A stretch of 64,000 nt of DNA from Vibrio diazotrophicus (lineage in GTDB: Bacteria > Pseudomonadota > Gammaproteobacteria > Enterobacterales > Vibrionaceae), in assembly GCF_038452265.1 (NCBI RefSeq), contig NZ_CP151843.1:1178001-1242000 (forward strand), given 5' to 3'. Shown here piece after piece: positions 8,480-17,184 of the stretch. Position 1 is the stretch's first letter, and every line of letters starts with the position of its first letter. The position numbers and the translations under genes are program-made. The notes under the pieces are model-generated. The model searched no databases. It was not told where the DNA came from and saw nothing but the letters and a program-made list of their open reading frames with translations.

Positions 8480-8519
8480 AAGGTTTGTCTGCTTTCAGAC
8501 ATTGTGGCAGACAAACCTT
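8480..8519. repeat. Perfect 13-bp inverted repeat between nifA and nifB
   Basis: The arms AAGGTTTGTCTGC (8480-8492) and GCAGACAAACCTT (8507-8519) are fully complementary around a 14-base loop. No T-tract follows on either strand, so it is not a typical Rho-independent terminator. The left arm and loop contain the nifB NifA site. It could act as a hairpin at the end of the nifLA transcript. Confidence 0.85.
8486..8501. promoter_or_regulatory. NifA upstream activator site of nifB
   Basis: The sequence TGTCTGCTTTCAGACA is an exact TGT-N10-ACA element and is itself nearly palindromic. Its centre is about 95 bases upstream of the predicted nifB transcript start, a standard NifA distance. Confidence 0.85.
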
Positions 8520-8562
8520 AACTAACAATCTTCTAACCTATTGAATAATTGAATTTTTACAC

Positions 8563-8578
8563 CGGAACGAAGCTTGCA
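8563..8578 (+). promoter_or_regulatory. Sigma-54 promoter of nifB-fdxN-nifQ
   Basis: The sequence CGGAACGAAGCTTGCA has GG (8564-8565) and GC (8576-8577) 10 bases apart and a TTGCA -12 block. Transcription would start near 8589, leaving a 34-base leader before the nifB ATG. Confidence 0.83.
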
Positions 8579-8622
8579 GAACAACCCTATCGTTTGATTT
8601 CAGCAGTAAACAAGAGGTAGAC

Positions 8623-9996
8623 ATGGAAAGTCATTCTCGCGCTGTCGGGCCGCAACATTCAACCCAAGATAAGGTGCACCATTTCTTCACCAAACAGGTA
8701 CAAGAAAAAATTCAGCAGCACCCTTGTTACTCCAAAGAAGCGCACCAGTATGCTCGGATGCATCTGCCTGTCGCGCCTGCCTGCAATATTCAATGTAACT
8801 ACTGCAACCGCAAATACGACTGTAGCAACGAGTCCCGTCCCGGAGTCGTTTCAAGAGTGATGGACAGCAGTAGTGCGCTACGACAATTCAACGCAATTAA
8901 AAAGCGTGCGCCAAATTTAACCGTGGCGGGAATTGCGGGGCCGGGTGATGCATTAGCCAACCCCAAAGCGACCTTCGCTACGCTTCGTTTATTGAAACAA
9001 GCTCAGCCTGATGTTCAGTTGTGTATTTCAACCAATGGTTTGGCATTGGCCGATCATGTTGAGCAACTGGCAGAAGTGGGCGTTCACCATCTCACTATCA
9101 CCATAAACACCGTCGACCCTGAAGTGGGTGAGAAAATCTACCCTTGGATCTATTTCAATCATCAACGCTTACGCGGCAAAGAAGCAGCGCAAACCTTAAT
9201 CGAAAGGCAGCTGCTTGGTCTTGAGATGGCTGCTCTAGCGGGCATGTTAGTGAAAGTGAATACGGTACTGATACCCGGTATCAATGACCAACATGTGGCG
9301 GAGGTCTCTGAAGAAGTCAAAAAACGTGGCGCGCTGCTGCACAACATCATGCCTTTGATTTCAGACCCAAGTCACGGCACCTATTTTGGTCTGAGTGGTC
9401 AACGGGGGCCAACCGAAGAAGAAGTCGCACTTGCCCGAGAGCAATGCGGCGGGCACATGCCACAAATGACTCACTGCCAACAGTGCCGAGCGGATGCCGT
9501 CGGCATGTTAGGCAACGGTGAATCACCATGCTCTAGCGCTTCACAATCGAATGAGAACGTTCAGGCGAGTACAAGCAAACATTCAACCAAGAATACATTC
9601 CGTGTCGCAATTGCCAGTGATGGTAGCGGCAGTGAGCACATTCAACTTCATTTTGGTCATGCGACACGTTTTGAAATTTACCTGTTCAGTGAGGAATCAC
9701 AGCAGTTTCTCTATCAGGAAACGCGTCATGTTGAGTTGTACTGTAATGGCAAAGATGACTGCGATGATGGTGGTGATATCGATAAACAAGCTCTGATTCA
9801 GTCCATCGCTGACAGCCAAATGGTACTGAGTGCCAGAATGGGGATCACTCCATGGCGAGAGTTAGAAAAACTCGGCGTTCAACCCAATGTCGATTTTGCT
9901 TTTCAGTCTGTCGCAGCAAGCCTGGACAGTATTGCGAAAGATCTTATCGCGAACCAAAGCAAGGAGGTGGACTATGAGCTTTGTCATCAGCAATAA
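8623..9996 (+). CDS. nifB: NifB, radical-SAM synthase of NifB-co for the nitrogenase cofactor
   Basis: NifB fuses two 4Fe-4S clusters around a SAM-derived carbide to make NifB-co, the precursor of the iron-molybdenum cofactor (family knowledge). The radical-SAM motif CNIQCNYC is near residue 54, followed by NRKYDCSNESRPGV. The segment AGIAGPGDALANP is a SAM-binding strand. From about residue 325 a NifX/NafY-like domain follows (FRVAIASDGSG, LHFGHATRFEIY). The 457-residue length is usual for the two-domain form. A good ribosome site, AAGAGGT, precedes the ATG. Its 3' end overlaps fdxN by 23 bases. Confidence 0.97.
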   Translation: MESHSRAVGPQHSTQDKVHHFFTKQVQEKIQQHPCYSKEAHQYARMHLPVAPACNIQCNYCNRKYDCSNESRPGVVSRVMDSSSALRQFNAIKKRAPNLTVAGIAGPGDALANPKATFATLRLLKQAQPDVQLCISTNGLALADHVEQLAEVGVHHLTITINTVDPEVGEKIYPWIYFNHQRLRGKEAAQTLIERQLLGLEMAALAGMLVKVNTVLIPGINDQHVAEVSEEVKKRGALLHNIMPLISDPSHGTYFGLSGQRGPTEEEVALAREQCGGHMPQMTHCQQCRADAVGMLGNGESPCSSASQSNENVQASTSKHSTKNTFRVAIASDGSGSEHIQLHFGHATRFEIYLFSEESQQFLYQETRHVELYCNGKDDCDDGGDIDKQALIQSIADSQMVLSARMGITPWRELEKLGVQPNVDFAFQSVAASLDSIAKDLIANQSKEVDYELCHQQ

Positions 9997-10261
9997 ATGT
10001 GTCGGTTGCCATGCATGTATGGTGGTGTGTCCAAATCAAGCCGTCTACCCAGATGCGGAGCTCGCCAATCAGTTCCATATCCATCCTAAACGCTGTGATG
10101 AATGCTCTGCGCATTACGACAATCCCCAATGCGCAAGCATCTGCCCTGTGGAGGAAGCGATTCTTGATAGATCTAGAAATCCGCTGAATCCGATAGGCAG
10201 CTTGATGCCTGCTATCGTTGCAAGTCAACTGTCACAGCAGCAAAGTATCGCTGATAGCTAA
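9974..10261 (+). CDS. fdxN: FdxN-like 2[4Fe-4S] ferredoxin
   Basis: This small ferredoxin is the usual partner gene of nifB, and FdxN proteins are needed for full NifB activity in other diazotrophs (family knowledge). I chose the ATG at 9974, giving 95 residues, because a strong AAGGAGGT ribosome site lies at 9961-9968. It contains CVGCHACMVVCP and, further on, CDECSAHYDNPQCASICP, a longer second motif typical of nif-linked bacterial ferredoxins. The ribosome site and start lie inside the nifB coding end, so translation is coupled. Confidence 0.9.
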   Translation: MSFVISNKCVGCHACMVVCPNQAVYPDAELANQFHIHPKRCDECSAHYDNPQCASICPVEEAILDRSRNPLNPIGSLMPAIVASQLSQQQSIADS

Positions 10262-10298
10262 CGTAGTCAGTCTATCTAAGAGACTAGAGAGGCAACGC

Positions 10299-10829
10299 AT
10301 GATGGATAACGTCATTCAAGACTATTGGCAGCCAATACTAGAGAGCTATAAACGGGGTGAAACCGCCCTGCCTCTCTACATGGGTTTAAACCAGAACGGA
10401 TACGACGCTCTATTGTTAGCCATGGGCTTAGAATCCCTTCCTCTTTCACGAGAGGCGGAAGAGAAACTCCGGCTACGATTAGAGCTGATGAATATGCGGA
10501 TCGGTGAGTTGGAAGAACTTGAAAGGCTGTTGGTTGAGTCGATTAATCCAGACGTTACTTTTGGCAGCGAAATGGTCACCGTCTTAGCCAGTGCTTGTTT
10601 GGGCAGCCAACATTTATGGCGAGATTTAGGCATGCCGGAACGTCCTCGCCTAACGGCTCTGTTTCGAGACTACTTCCCGTCACTTCATGCCAAAAACGTC
10701 AACAACATGCGCTGGAAACGCTTCTTGTATCGCCAATTGTGTGAAAACGGAGGCGACTATGTGTGCCGCTCACCAAGTTGCGAAGAGTGCGCCAGTTACT
10801 CAGAGTGTTATGATTTGTCCGCAAAGTAG
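10299..10829 (+). CDS. nifQ: NifQ, molybdenum-delivery protein for cofactor synthesis
   Basis: NifQ is an iron-sulfur protein that supplies molybdenum to the NifEN/NifH stage of cofactor assembly (family knowledge). The C-terminal signature CX4CX2CX5C is present as CRSPSCEECASYSEC, which defines the family. I chose the ATG at 10299 because a GAGAGG ribosome site sits 6 bases upstream, giving 176 residues. It follows fdxN after 37 bases and should share the nifB promoter. No clear terminator is visible after it. Confidence 0.93.
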   Translation: MMDNVIQDYWQPILESYKRGETALPLYMGLNQNGYDALLLAMGLESLPLSREAEEKLRLRLELMNMRIGELEELERLLVESINPDVTFGSEMVTVLASACLGSQHLWRDLGMPERPRLTALFRDYFPSLHAKNVNNMRWKRFLYRQLCENGGDYVCRSPSCEECASYSECYDLSAK

Positions 10830-10909
10830 ATCAGCTTTCCGACTCGGTGCCGTTTCGATTCTCTATCGGCTGAAGACAGAACCATCTTCAACCTTTAGAT
10901 GTGTGATAG

Positions 10910-11416
10910 TTAGAACTGAAACTCGCTTTGTCTGCGTGAAGGTTCGGCCTGATGCAGGTAACGAGTGAAGGTATCTTTCGGACGCTCAAGACCGTTCGCT
11001 GCCAATGTTCTGGAAGCCATACCTCTGTGATTACTGCCGTGTGTTAGCAAGTGCAAAAGAATTTCTTCCACCGTCAGTGTTCCTAAGTCACCATCAACAA
11101 ATTTAAATACGACACTTCTCTCAAGCTCTTCAGGCGTCAGCGACTGAGCGAAATTCACTAGCCATGAATCATTCTGCTCCATTGTCTGACGAAGTTCTGC
11201 GATCGTAGGTGTTTCAACGGTATTATCAGCACTGTATTTCTCTGGCTCCCCCAGAATCCGACTGATAAAAAGGCTATCGACCACAGTGGTATGGTTGAGA
11301 ATTCGGACAAAGAAAATCGCGTCATCTTGCGGTAGTTTGTCAAACTGCTGCTCACCTAACGCTAGTAACTCAGCGTTTGCCCATTGTTTGTATTGAAATG
11401 CTTTTGCTAGCTGCAT
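10910..11416 (-). CDS. DinB-family putative metal-dependent enzyme
   Basis: The 168-residue protein has the four-helix DinB/YfiT-like layout: an N-terminal KQWANAELL helix, a conserved His in RILNHTTVVDSLF and HLLTHGSNHRG near residue 127. These His residues form the usual metal site of the superfamily. Members include thiol-dependent transferases, but many have no known role. It is convergent with nifQ, 80 bases away, and marks the end of the left nif block. The exact substrate cannot be told. Confidence 0.8.
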   Translation of the reverse strand: MQLAKAFQYKQWANAELLALGEQQFDKLPQDDAIFFVRILNHTTVVDSLFISRILGEPEKYSADNTVETPTIAELRQTMEQNDSWLVNFAQSLTPEELERSVVFKFVDGDLGTLTVEEILLHLLTHGSNHRGMASRTLAANGLERPKDTFTRYLHQAEPSRRQSEFQF

Positions 11417-11454
11417 TTTTGCTCCCGTAATAGTCCATTAAAAACGCGATTAAA

Positions 11455-11949
11455 TTAGCTTCTTTCCACTCGCACGATATTCAAATTCTCATCGCTGGTT
11501 GGGGGTTCGAAATACTGAGTCACATGATGAAATACCGCCTCTGTATCGAACTGTGCTCTCTCTGGTTGCTCTATTCGTCGCTTTGCTATTTGAGACAAAC
11601 ACTGACTGTCAGAGAGATCCAAGTAAACCAGTTCATGCTCACATCCTAATTCTGAGCACATAGAACTCAACCATTGTCGTTGTCGGGCTGTGTTGGCTGG
11701 AAAATCCATCACCACGTTCGTCCCTGCTTTCAAAATGCTTTGAATATGGCTCTTAATGAAGGGTTTAATTGACGTGGAAAACTGAATGTAGTCATCAAAG
11801 GTTTGAATTTGATTAGGATAATGAGCAGATAACCATTCGTCCTCGGAGACAAGTACCGCACTGTTTTCAGCAGCGACAACTTTGGAATAGGTTGATTTAC
11901 CTGCACCCATTTTTCCGCAGAAAAAGAACAGTTTTCCTAATGACTTCAT
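11455..11949 (-). CDS. Small P-loop ATPase or kinase (AAA_33 type), paralogue of 34685-35164
   Basis: The 164-residue protein begins with Walker A GKMGAGKST and has a later DFPANT strand and an arginine-containing LID-like region (AKRRIEQPERAQFD), as in small-molecule kinases of the AAA_33 or zeta-toxin-like group. The C-terminus ends with PPTSDENLNIVRVE. A clear paralogue lies in the window at 34685-35164 with the same layout and a matching PTSDE tail. The substrate is unknown, and no antitoxin gene is adjacent. It is 37 bases upstream of the DinB-family gene on the same strand. Confidence 0.72.
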   Translation of the reverse strand: MKSLGKLFFFCGKMGAGKSTYSKVVAAENSAVLVSEDEWLSAHYPNQIQTFDDYIQFSTSIKPFIKSHIQSILKAGTNVVMDFPANTARQRQWLSSMCSELGCEHELVYLDLSDSQCLSQIAKRRIEQPERAQFDTEAVFHHVTQYFEPPTSDENLNIVRVERS

Positions 11950-11985
11950 ATTGTCTCCATGTCGTTCTGTTGATGACTAACTAGA

Positions 11986-12462
11986 CTATTTCGCTTGATG
12001 TTTTTCAATGAAAGGCGTCAGCTTTTCCAGCAATAAGTGCTGTTTATTTTGCGCTTCGTTCATACCCAACTGAGCGCCTTTCTGCGTCAACGATGGCGAT
12101 TTCTCCACCAGTTTTTTTCCTGTTGGGCTTTCAAAGAAACGAATAACATCTTCCATTTCATCGACAGTAAACGTTTGTGCATATACAACGGCAATCTGTC
12201 TTTTGAGACCTTCTCTGTCTAAATCATTATTAAACCAATCGCGATAAATGTTCTTCAATTCAACCGTTTCTTCGTCATTGAGTCGTAGATTGTCAGCCAG
12301 TTGATTGACGATAGGAAGCATGCTTTCAAATCCACCCAACATTTGTTCATCTACTTTCATCGTGACTAACAATTTTTCTGCTGTTTCTATTTGTGAATCA
12401 GTATACGCATGCGCAAAACCTACAAACATAAAAGACAACACCAGTACGATTACTTTGTTCAT
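11986..12462 (-). CDS. Exported DUF2059-family protein
   Basis: The 158-residue protein has a signal peptide (MNKVIVLVLSFMFVGFAHA) with cleavage expected after residue 19, so it is periplasmic. The rest is helical, with the DUF2059 pattern of an acidic helix followed by VIRFFESPTGKKLVEKSP, which is characteristic. The function of the family is unknown. It stands alone, with a 211-base gap to the divergent methyltransferase gene. Confidence 0.75.
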   Translation of the reverse strand: MNKVIVLVLSFMFVGFAHAYTDSQIETAEKLLVTMKVDEQMLGGFESMLPIVNQLADNLRLNDEETVELKNIYRDWFNNDLDREGLKRQIAVVYAQTFTVDEMEDVIRFFESPTGKKLVEKSPSLTQKGAQLGMNEAQNKQHLLLEKLTPFIEKHQAK

Positions 12463-12673
12463 TTCTCATTTTCCCTTTTAATAGTAAAAATTTAATATGC
12501 AACTCATCACTAATCAATGAAACCGACCATCGCACTTTCTCTGAAAGCAATCAATTTTATTTATAAGAAAACCATCAACCAGCAATAGTACTTCTGACCA
12601 TTTAGAGCCATAATTCGACCAACTCGTGAGTTGTAAACTCTCACCTTAAGAAATCAGAAGTAGAAAGACAGTA

Positions 12674-13192
12674 ATGACAACAGAGTCGACAGCCATTATT
12701 GGACTGCATAATCCTAAGAACCCAACCAATGTAGGCGCGGTATTGCGCGCAGCAGGTTGCTACAACGCAACTCAAGTTCGTTACAACGGAACACGCTATA
12801 ACCGAGCTGCAAAGTTCCAAACCGATACCAAACATGCCCATGAGCGAATTGGATTGGTGGAGATGGAAGATCTCACTTCAGCGCTTGCTGATGATGTCGA
12901 GATCGTATGTGTTGAGCTGGCGCTTGGCGCCGTCCCACTCCCTCACTTCACTCACCCAGATAAAGCGATATACGTGTTCGGTCCAGAAGACGGCTCGTTG
13001 CCGCAAGAGGTGGTCGATAAAGCCCATCATGTGGTCTATGTTCCGACTACGGGCTGCATGAACCTTGCTGCGACGGTCAATGTTGTGCTGTATGACCGTA
13101 TGGCAAAAACCATGGGTAACATCGATCACTACCAGCAAGTGTTGGCAAACCGAGACAATAAGAACAGATTGATAGTGAAAGAAGGTGTTTAG
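12674..13192 (+). CDS. SpoU-family RNA 2'-O-methyltransferase
   Basis: SpoU/TrmH enzymes methylate ribose 2'-hydroxyls in tRNA or rRNA using SAM bound in a trefoil knot (family knowledge). Motif 1 is seen as NPKNPTNVGAVLRAAGC, motif 2 as IYVFGPEDGSLP and motif 3 as CMNLAATVNVVLYDRMAK. The 172-residue length is the minimal single-domain form, like TrmL, but the sequence is divergent from TrmL and the target base is not certain. It is a single-gene unit facing away from the DUF2059 gene. Confidence 0.85.
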   Translation: MTTESTAIIGLHNPKNPTNVGAVLRAAGCYNATQVRYNGTRYNRAAKFQTDTKHAHERIGLVEMEDLTSALADDVEIVCVELALGAVPLPHFTHPDKAIYVFGPEDGSLPQEVVDKAHHVVYVPTTGCMNLAATVNVVLYDRMAKTMGNIDHYQQVLANRDNKNRLIVKEGV

Positions 13193-13307
13193 CTTCGTCT
13201 TCTGAGTTATACATCTTATAAGCGATTGATCTTGTGAACAAAAGAAGGGCTGCATCATGCAGCCCTATGTTTTTTAATACGTTTATATAAGTTGCTTGTT
13301 CAGCCGA

Positions 13308-14306
13308 TTACCCACTGATAAACATGATATCCAGACGTTCAATTAGCCAAAATGTTGCTAGTGTTCCGATGCAATAAGCGGTAAACACAGGCGCTCTTTG
13401 TGGCAAGTCTCGGAATCGTCGATAAATCGCAATCAAAGACAACAACGCTCCAATAAACAACAACTGTCCCATCTCAACACCAACATTGAAAAACAGTAAT
13501 GCTAATGGAATATCGCTCTGTGGCAGGCCGATCTCTTTCAGCGCACCAGCAAAACCAAAGCCATGCAACAAGCCAAAAGTAAAAGCCAGAATCCACGGCC
13601 AACGACTCGCCAGTGTCTGTTTCCCCTTACGGAGATGAATAGCTTCCGCAGCAATTAAAACAATACTCAACGCGATCAAAGCTTCAACAGGTGGAGGCGG
13701 GAGAGATACATAGTTTAATGTGGCAAGTCCCAGAGTAATCGAATGTGCAACAGTAAAAGCCGTAATGGTTTTAAACAACATCGGCCAACCACTGACAATC
13801 AACATTAATGCCGCAACAAATGCTAAATGATCCCAGCCTGCAAGTATGTGCTCCACACCTAAACGAGTGTAAGAGAAAACCAACTGCCAACCTGTCTCTG
13901 CTTTTGGTATTTCTGCTGAGTTCTCGCGAGGCTTTAACAACAAACTGTAGTGCGAACCGTCAAGTAATGAGATGTTAACCAGCGCGTCCATCGCAGTGCG
14001 GTTAAGGTTTTCGATGCTAATCGTAGAACCAGCAAGGCTTGTCTCCCCTGTTAAACGATAGCGAAACAGAACAAAACCATTAATGACGTTTTCGCCGGGC
14101 ATCGGTGTCAACGTAAATCCCGCATCAAAAACCGGACGTATGTTCTGTACCATACCATTGTTGGTTGGAACCTTCCAAAGTAGCTCATATTGGTTTGCGC
14201 TCTGTTCATCAATTTGCAAATAAGCAGGGCGAATCTCATGCGCGTGTGCAAATGGAATATACAAGGCAAAGCAAACCAAAAATTTAAGCATCATGCGTAA
14301 AATCAT
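13308..14306 (-). CDS. HupE/UreJ-like membrane protein
   Basis: The 332-residue protein has a signal peptide, a periplasmic domain of about 130 residues starting HEIRPAYLQI, and then about six membrane helices. The helices carry conserved His and acidic residues: GVEHILAGWDHLAF, FTVAHSITLGLA, LLHGFGFAGAL and FNVGVEMGQL. This is the HupE/UreJ_2 family, related to nickel permeases of hydrogenase and urease clusters, so transport of a metal ion is plausible but unproven. No hydrogenase or urease gene is nearby. Its start overlaps the upstream isomerase stop by 4 bases. Confidence 0.85.
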   Translation of the reverse strand: MILRMMLKFLVCFALYIPFAHAHEIRPAYLQIDEQSANQYELLWKVPTNNGMVQNIRPVFDAGFTLTPMPGENVINGFVLFRYRLTGETSLAGSTISIENLNRTAMDALVNISLLDGSHYSLLLKPRENSAEIPKAETGWQLVFSYTRLGVEHILAGWDHLAFVAALMLIVSGWPMLFKTITAFTVAHSITLGLATLNYVSLPPPPVEALIALSIVLIAAEAIHLRKGKQTLASRWPWILAFTFGLLHGFGFAGALKEIGLPQSDIPLALLFFNVGVEMGQLLFIGALLSLIAIYRRFRDLPQRAPVFTAYCIGTLATFWLIERLDIMFISG

Positions 14307-15172
14307 GGCTGGCCATACTCCTGCATTACTTGCTCAGGAACATTGTTAGCGCTGATTTGAACCTGATACTTATTCAACAACTCCTGAAACATATTTTTTT
14401 GAGCATCAATTACGGCGTAGTATTGATATTGCTGCGCTACATATTCTTTTATCTCCTCATAGGGCGCGACATGTGAAGGCTCATTCTCATTCACTTTCAC
14501 TAAATGAAATCCTAGCCTAGAATGGATAGGACCCACCCATTCACCGACAGGCTGCTCCATTAGAGATGCAGAGAATTCACCACCAAATGCGTTATCTAAC
14601 GCCCGCACAGAAGTAAGCTGCCATTCAGCGGGAACACCCAGTTTTCTCAACCTATCTTGTGGTATTTCACCACCAGCATTCAGTTTGACCAACGTACTGT
14701 CCATCTGCTGTTTATTCGCTTCAGAAGGTAGATACAGCACTTGTTCAAACGCTAACGCTGAAGGCAAAGTAAAAAGATCTGAACGTTGCTTATAAAACGC
14801 TTTGAGATCATCCTCAGTCGGCGGCTTCATCAAAGTGCTTAAATCACTCGCAACGGCCTCCATTTTCTGAGCTAAACGAGTGCGAATAATGTCATCGTCT
14901 TGATCTAGCCCCATACGTAATGCTTCACGATAAAAGACTTCTTGGCGCAAATGGCGATCAATAATCGCCGCCACATCTTCTGGCGCGGGATCTCGCTTCC
15001 ACTGTGCCTTCCAAAGTGTCTCTAAGTGGTCGAGACGGCTTTGATCAATAACAATGGTGTTCTGATCGTTCTCTGCTGAATCAGAAGGATTAACCCAAGA
15101 CCAAGCTGAGAACAGTAATCCACCCAATACAACAAAGTGAACCAGCGGCTCTCTAATCATTTTTTTAATCAT
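14303..15172 (-). CDS. Membrane-anchored PpiC-type peptidyl-prolyl isomerase
   Basis: This is a parvulin-type foldase, with an N-terminal membrane helix (VHFVVLGGLLFSAWSWV) that would leave the rest in the periplasm. A helical segment (about residues 60-120) is followed by the rotamase domain with GEWVGPIHSRLGFHLVKV. The frame is open upstream to 15241, but I chose the ATG at 15172 because it directly follows the DUF3604 stop at 15180 and leads straight into the membrane anchor (289 residues). It probably helps fold the exported partners encoded around it. It is coupled to the HupE-like gene by a 4-base overlap. Confidence 0.85.
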   Translation of the reverse strand: MIKKMIREPLVHFVVLGGLLFSAWSWVNPSDSAENDQNTIVIDQSRLDHLETLWKAQWKRDPAPEDVAAIIDRHLRQEVFYREALRMGLDQDDDIIRTRLAQKMEAVASDLSTLMKPPTEDDLKAFYKQRSDLFTLPSALAFEQVLYLPSEANKQQMDSTLVKLNAGGEIPQDRLRKLGVPAEWQLTSVRALDNAFGGEFSASLMEQPVGEWVGPIHSRLGFHLVKVNENEPSHVAPYEEIKEYVAQQYQYYAVIDAQKNMFQELLNKYQVQISANNVPEQVMQEYGQP

Positions 15173-15179
15173 ACTGCTG

Positions 15180-17012
15180 TTACTTTGCCTCATACCAAAT
15201 TGGTGAAGCCCACGCGCGTTCAACAATCTCTCGTTTAACATCGTCAGGATATTTCACACCTGAACGTAGCTCATCATATAAAGTCCAGCGTGCAGTTGGC
15301 AGTTGCAACACCCGTACGTAGTAAAATGCTTCCTGTTTAGGATCCCAGTTCGGGTCAGTCCATACAGTCATCAGCTCCGGATCACCTTTTTTGGCGTTGA
15401 ATTCACCAGTTTTGAGGTTAATTGGAGCGTCAATTGGCGTTACCGAACCATCTTTTTTCAAACGTTTGCCAGAAGCAGCCACGTTATAAATGGTGTCTTT
15501 CATTTCACCATTTTCATACCAACCCTTGATAATCTGAATGCGATCTAGGTTAGGTCCAATTGGGTCTTTCATCGCCCAAACAAGAAACTGCGGTGCTTTT
15601 TTGCCTTTGTAATCACCACCCATAGGCACACCTTTTTTGTAGCCATCAGCAACCATCGTCTCATAGCTGTCATATTTGCTGGCAAAACCTTGACCGGCAA
15701 AGAAACGCACCTTCATTCTTGGGCCACTTGTGGCGTAGGTTTCTTTGGCTAACATTGAATCCCAGATAGCGCTTCGGGTATTCGATTCCGCCCAAACGGC
15801 GGTTAACGAACCCGGATTAGAGTCCGCAATCAACATCTCCCCTTCGAGCATCGATTTCGAACGAACTTCAGCGTTTCGATCTGCATAACCATGGCTACCC
15901 ACGGTGTAGTTGTCTTCCTCAACATTACTTGGTGTACCGTTATGGCTGTCTGTACCACCAACAAAGCCGTATTTGAATGGGTTGATTCCCAGCTCAGAAT
16001 TGTACTTAATGCCTCGCCCTAACCCATAACGAACAAAGTTTTCTTTCACATAGCCACGGCCATTGAATTTTTGGATTGAAGTCGCATTTTCAAAGTCCGC
16101 AAACTCATCGTTCGGCCAGAAATTCGGCACCACTTCGGAGTTGCCTTTCACCTGCATCATTTCGATTAGAGGTTCCATGCTGGCGCGCGTTTTCGCATAT
16201 TCTTTGTTAATCGGTACGCCAGTTAGACTTGCTTCTGCGAACAATAACCCTTTTGATTCATTGGAGTTATGAGGAATAGCAAATACTTTTTTACCTTCAT
16301 CTCGCTGGGTTTGCATCCACGCCCAAAGCATTTCCGGATCGGCACCATCGTTTGAGGAGAAGGGCATGTCCGGTACATTGGTATCACGGAAAAACACATT
16401 TCGGTGCTGGTTTGAACCGCCGGGAGCAGAAGTCCACTCATAAGCATGAATAGTGGTAAATTTGCCCGGCTTATAATTCTTCTCTGTCGCTTCGAAGTTT
16501 TTCTTCCATGTGGATTTGATCGCTTCAATACCTTGGAAGAACTCAGGGTGAGGGTCTCCACCGCCAGCTAAAGGAGCGAGAACATATTTGCCGTAAAGTT
16601 GTAATGCGGTTTCAAGATCAGGCGCTTCACGAAAAGCGACAGCGACCTTGTTGTCATAACCCGGAGCACCTTTGTTCATGAGGCTGAAAGCTTCACCCAT
16701 AAATTCGGAGTGGTCAGTCACCGCAACAAAGTCCAACGGGCGCTTAATTTTATGCATGCTACCGTTAACCATGATCTCTTCGCCTTGAGCAAAGCGATAA
16801 GCGTCATCAGGTGTGAGTCTGTTTCCCGCAATAAAAGCATCCATAGAAACACCTGTGTGGACATGTTGTTCACCAAAATAAGCTTCTTTTAATGGATTCT
16901 TAGGAACGTCTTTTTCAGATATTTGAGCTGCAGCGGTTGAAACGAGAAATAAAGGAGTAATGCAGCCAGCCGCCATGGCAACTGCAATTTGGGTTAACTT
17001 CCGGGTGTTCAT
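15180..17012 (-). CDS. Exported DUF3604 protein with a PHP-like metal site
   Basis: The 610-residue protein has a signal peptide ending near residue 29 (ALA-rich, TAAAQ). It then carries PHP-superfamily signatures: EQHVHTGVSMDAF gives HxH, VAVTDHSEF gives a TDH strand, and later FAIPHNSNES and GGTDSHNGTPS supply further His and Asp ligands. PHP domains hold two or three metal ions and hydrolyse phosphoesters, but no member of DUF3604 has an assigned reaction that I know of. It lies between a sulfatase and an isomerase/HupE pair and is separated from the sulfatase by a strong terminator. Confidence 0.87.
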   Translation of the reverse strand: MNTRKLTQIAVAMAAGCITPLFLVSTAAAQISEKDVPKNPLKEAYFGEQHVHTGVSMDAFIAGNRLTPDDAYRFAQGEEIMVNGSMHKIKRPLDFVAVTDHSEFMGEAFSLMNKGAPGYDNKVAVAFREAPDLETALQLYGKYVLAPLAGGGDPHPEFFQGIEAIKSTWKKNFEATEKNYKPGKFTTIHAYEWTSAPGGSNQHRNVFFRDTNVPDMPFSSNDGADPEMLWAWMQTQRDEGKKVFAIPHNSNESKGLLFAEASLTGVPINKEYAKTRASMEPLIEMMQVKGNSEVVPNFWPNDEFADFENATSIQKFNGRGYVKENFVRYGLGRGIKYNSELGINPFKYGFVGGTDSHNGTPSNVEEDNYTVGSHGYADRNAEVRSKSMLEGEMLIADSNPGSLTAVWAESNTRSAIWDSMLAKETYATSGPRMKVRFFAGQGFASKYDSYETMVADGYKKGVPMGGDYKGKKAPQFLVWAMKDPIGPNLDRIQIIKGWYENGEMKDTIYNVAASGKRLKKDGSVTPIDAPINLKTGEFNAKKGDPELMTVWTDPNWDPKQEAFYYVRVLQLPTARWTLYDELRSGVKYPDDVKREIVERAWASPIWYEAK

Positions 17013-17144
17013 TCAATAATCCCCCGATTATTTGTTAATCAATGAAAACACACACAATGAATGCAAAAAAATGCATATCTAAAAATGGCACTTACTGGCA
17101 TGTAAGGCAAGTTTATAAAGTGGAGTCTCAACGTTTTTATAAAA

Positions 17145-17173
17145 AAAATGCCAACGGTTAAGGTTGGCATTTT
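17145..17173 (-). terminator. Rho-independent terminator after the sulfatase gene
   Basis: The arms AAAATGCCAAC and GTTGGCATTTT form an 11-bp perfect stem with a 7-base loop. On the minus strand it is followed by eight T residues. It ends the maturase-sulfatase transcript and implies that the DUF3604 unit has its own promoter or depends on read-through. Confidence 0.88.
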
Positions 17174-17184
17174 GGTTTCTGTAT

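Noticed and set aside
8480..8519. Inverted repeat after nifA as a Rho-independent terminator
   Set aside because: The stem is perfect, but no T-tract follows on either strand, and the DNA contains the nifB NifA site. I list it as a repeat instead.
10830..10909. Terminator after nifQ
   Set aside because: The 80-base gap has only weak complementarity and no T-tract, so I could not support a terminator.
11455..11949. P-loop protein as a zeta-type toxin of a toxin-antitoxin pair
   Set aside because: No small antitoxin gene is adjacent and the neighbours are unrelated. Only the general kinase fold is supported.
13308..14306. HupE-like gene as part of a hydrogenase cluster
   Set aside because: No hydrogenase, hyp or urease gene is present in the window. 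Only family likeness supports a metal role.
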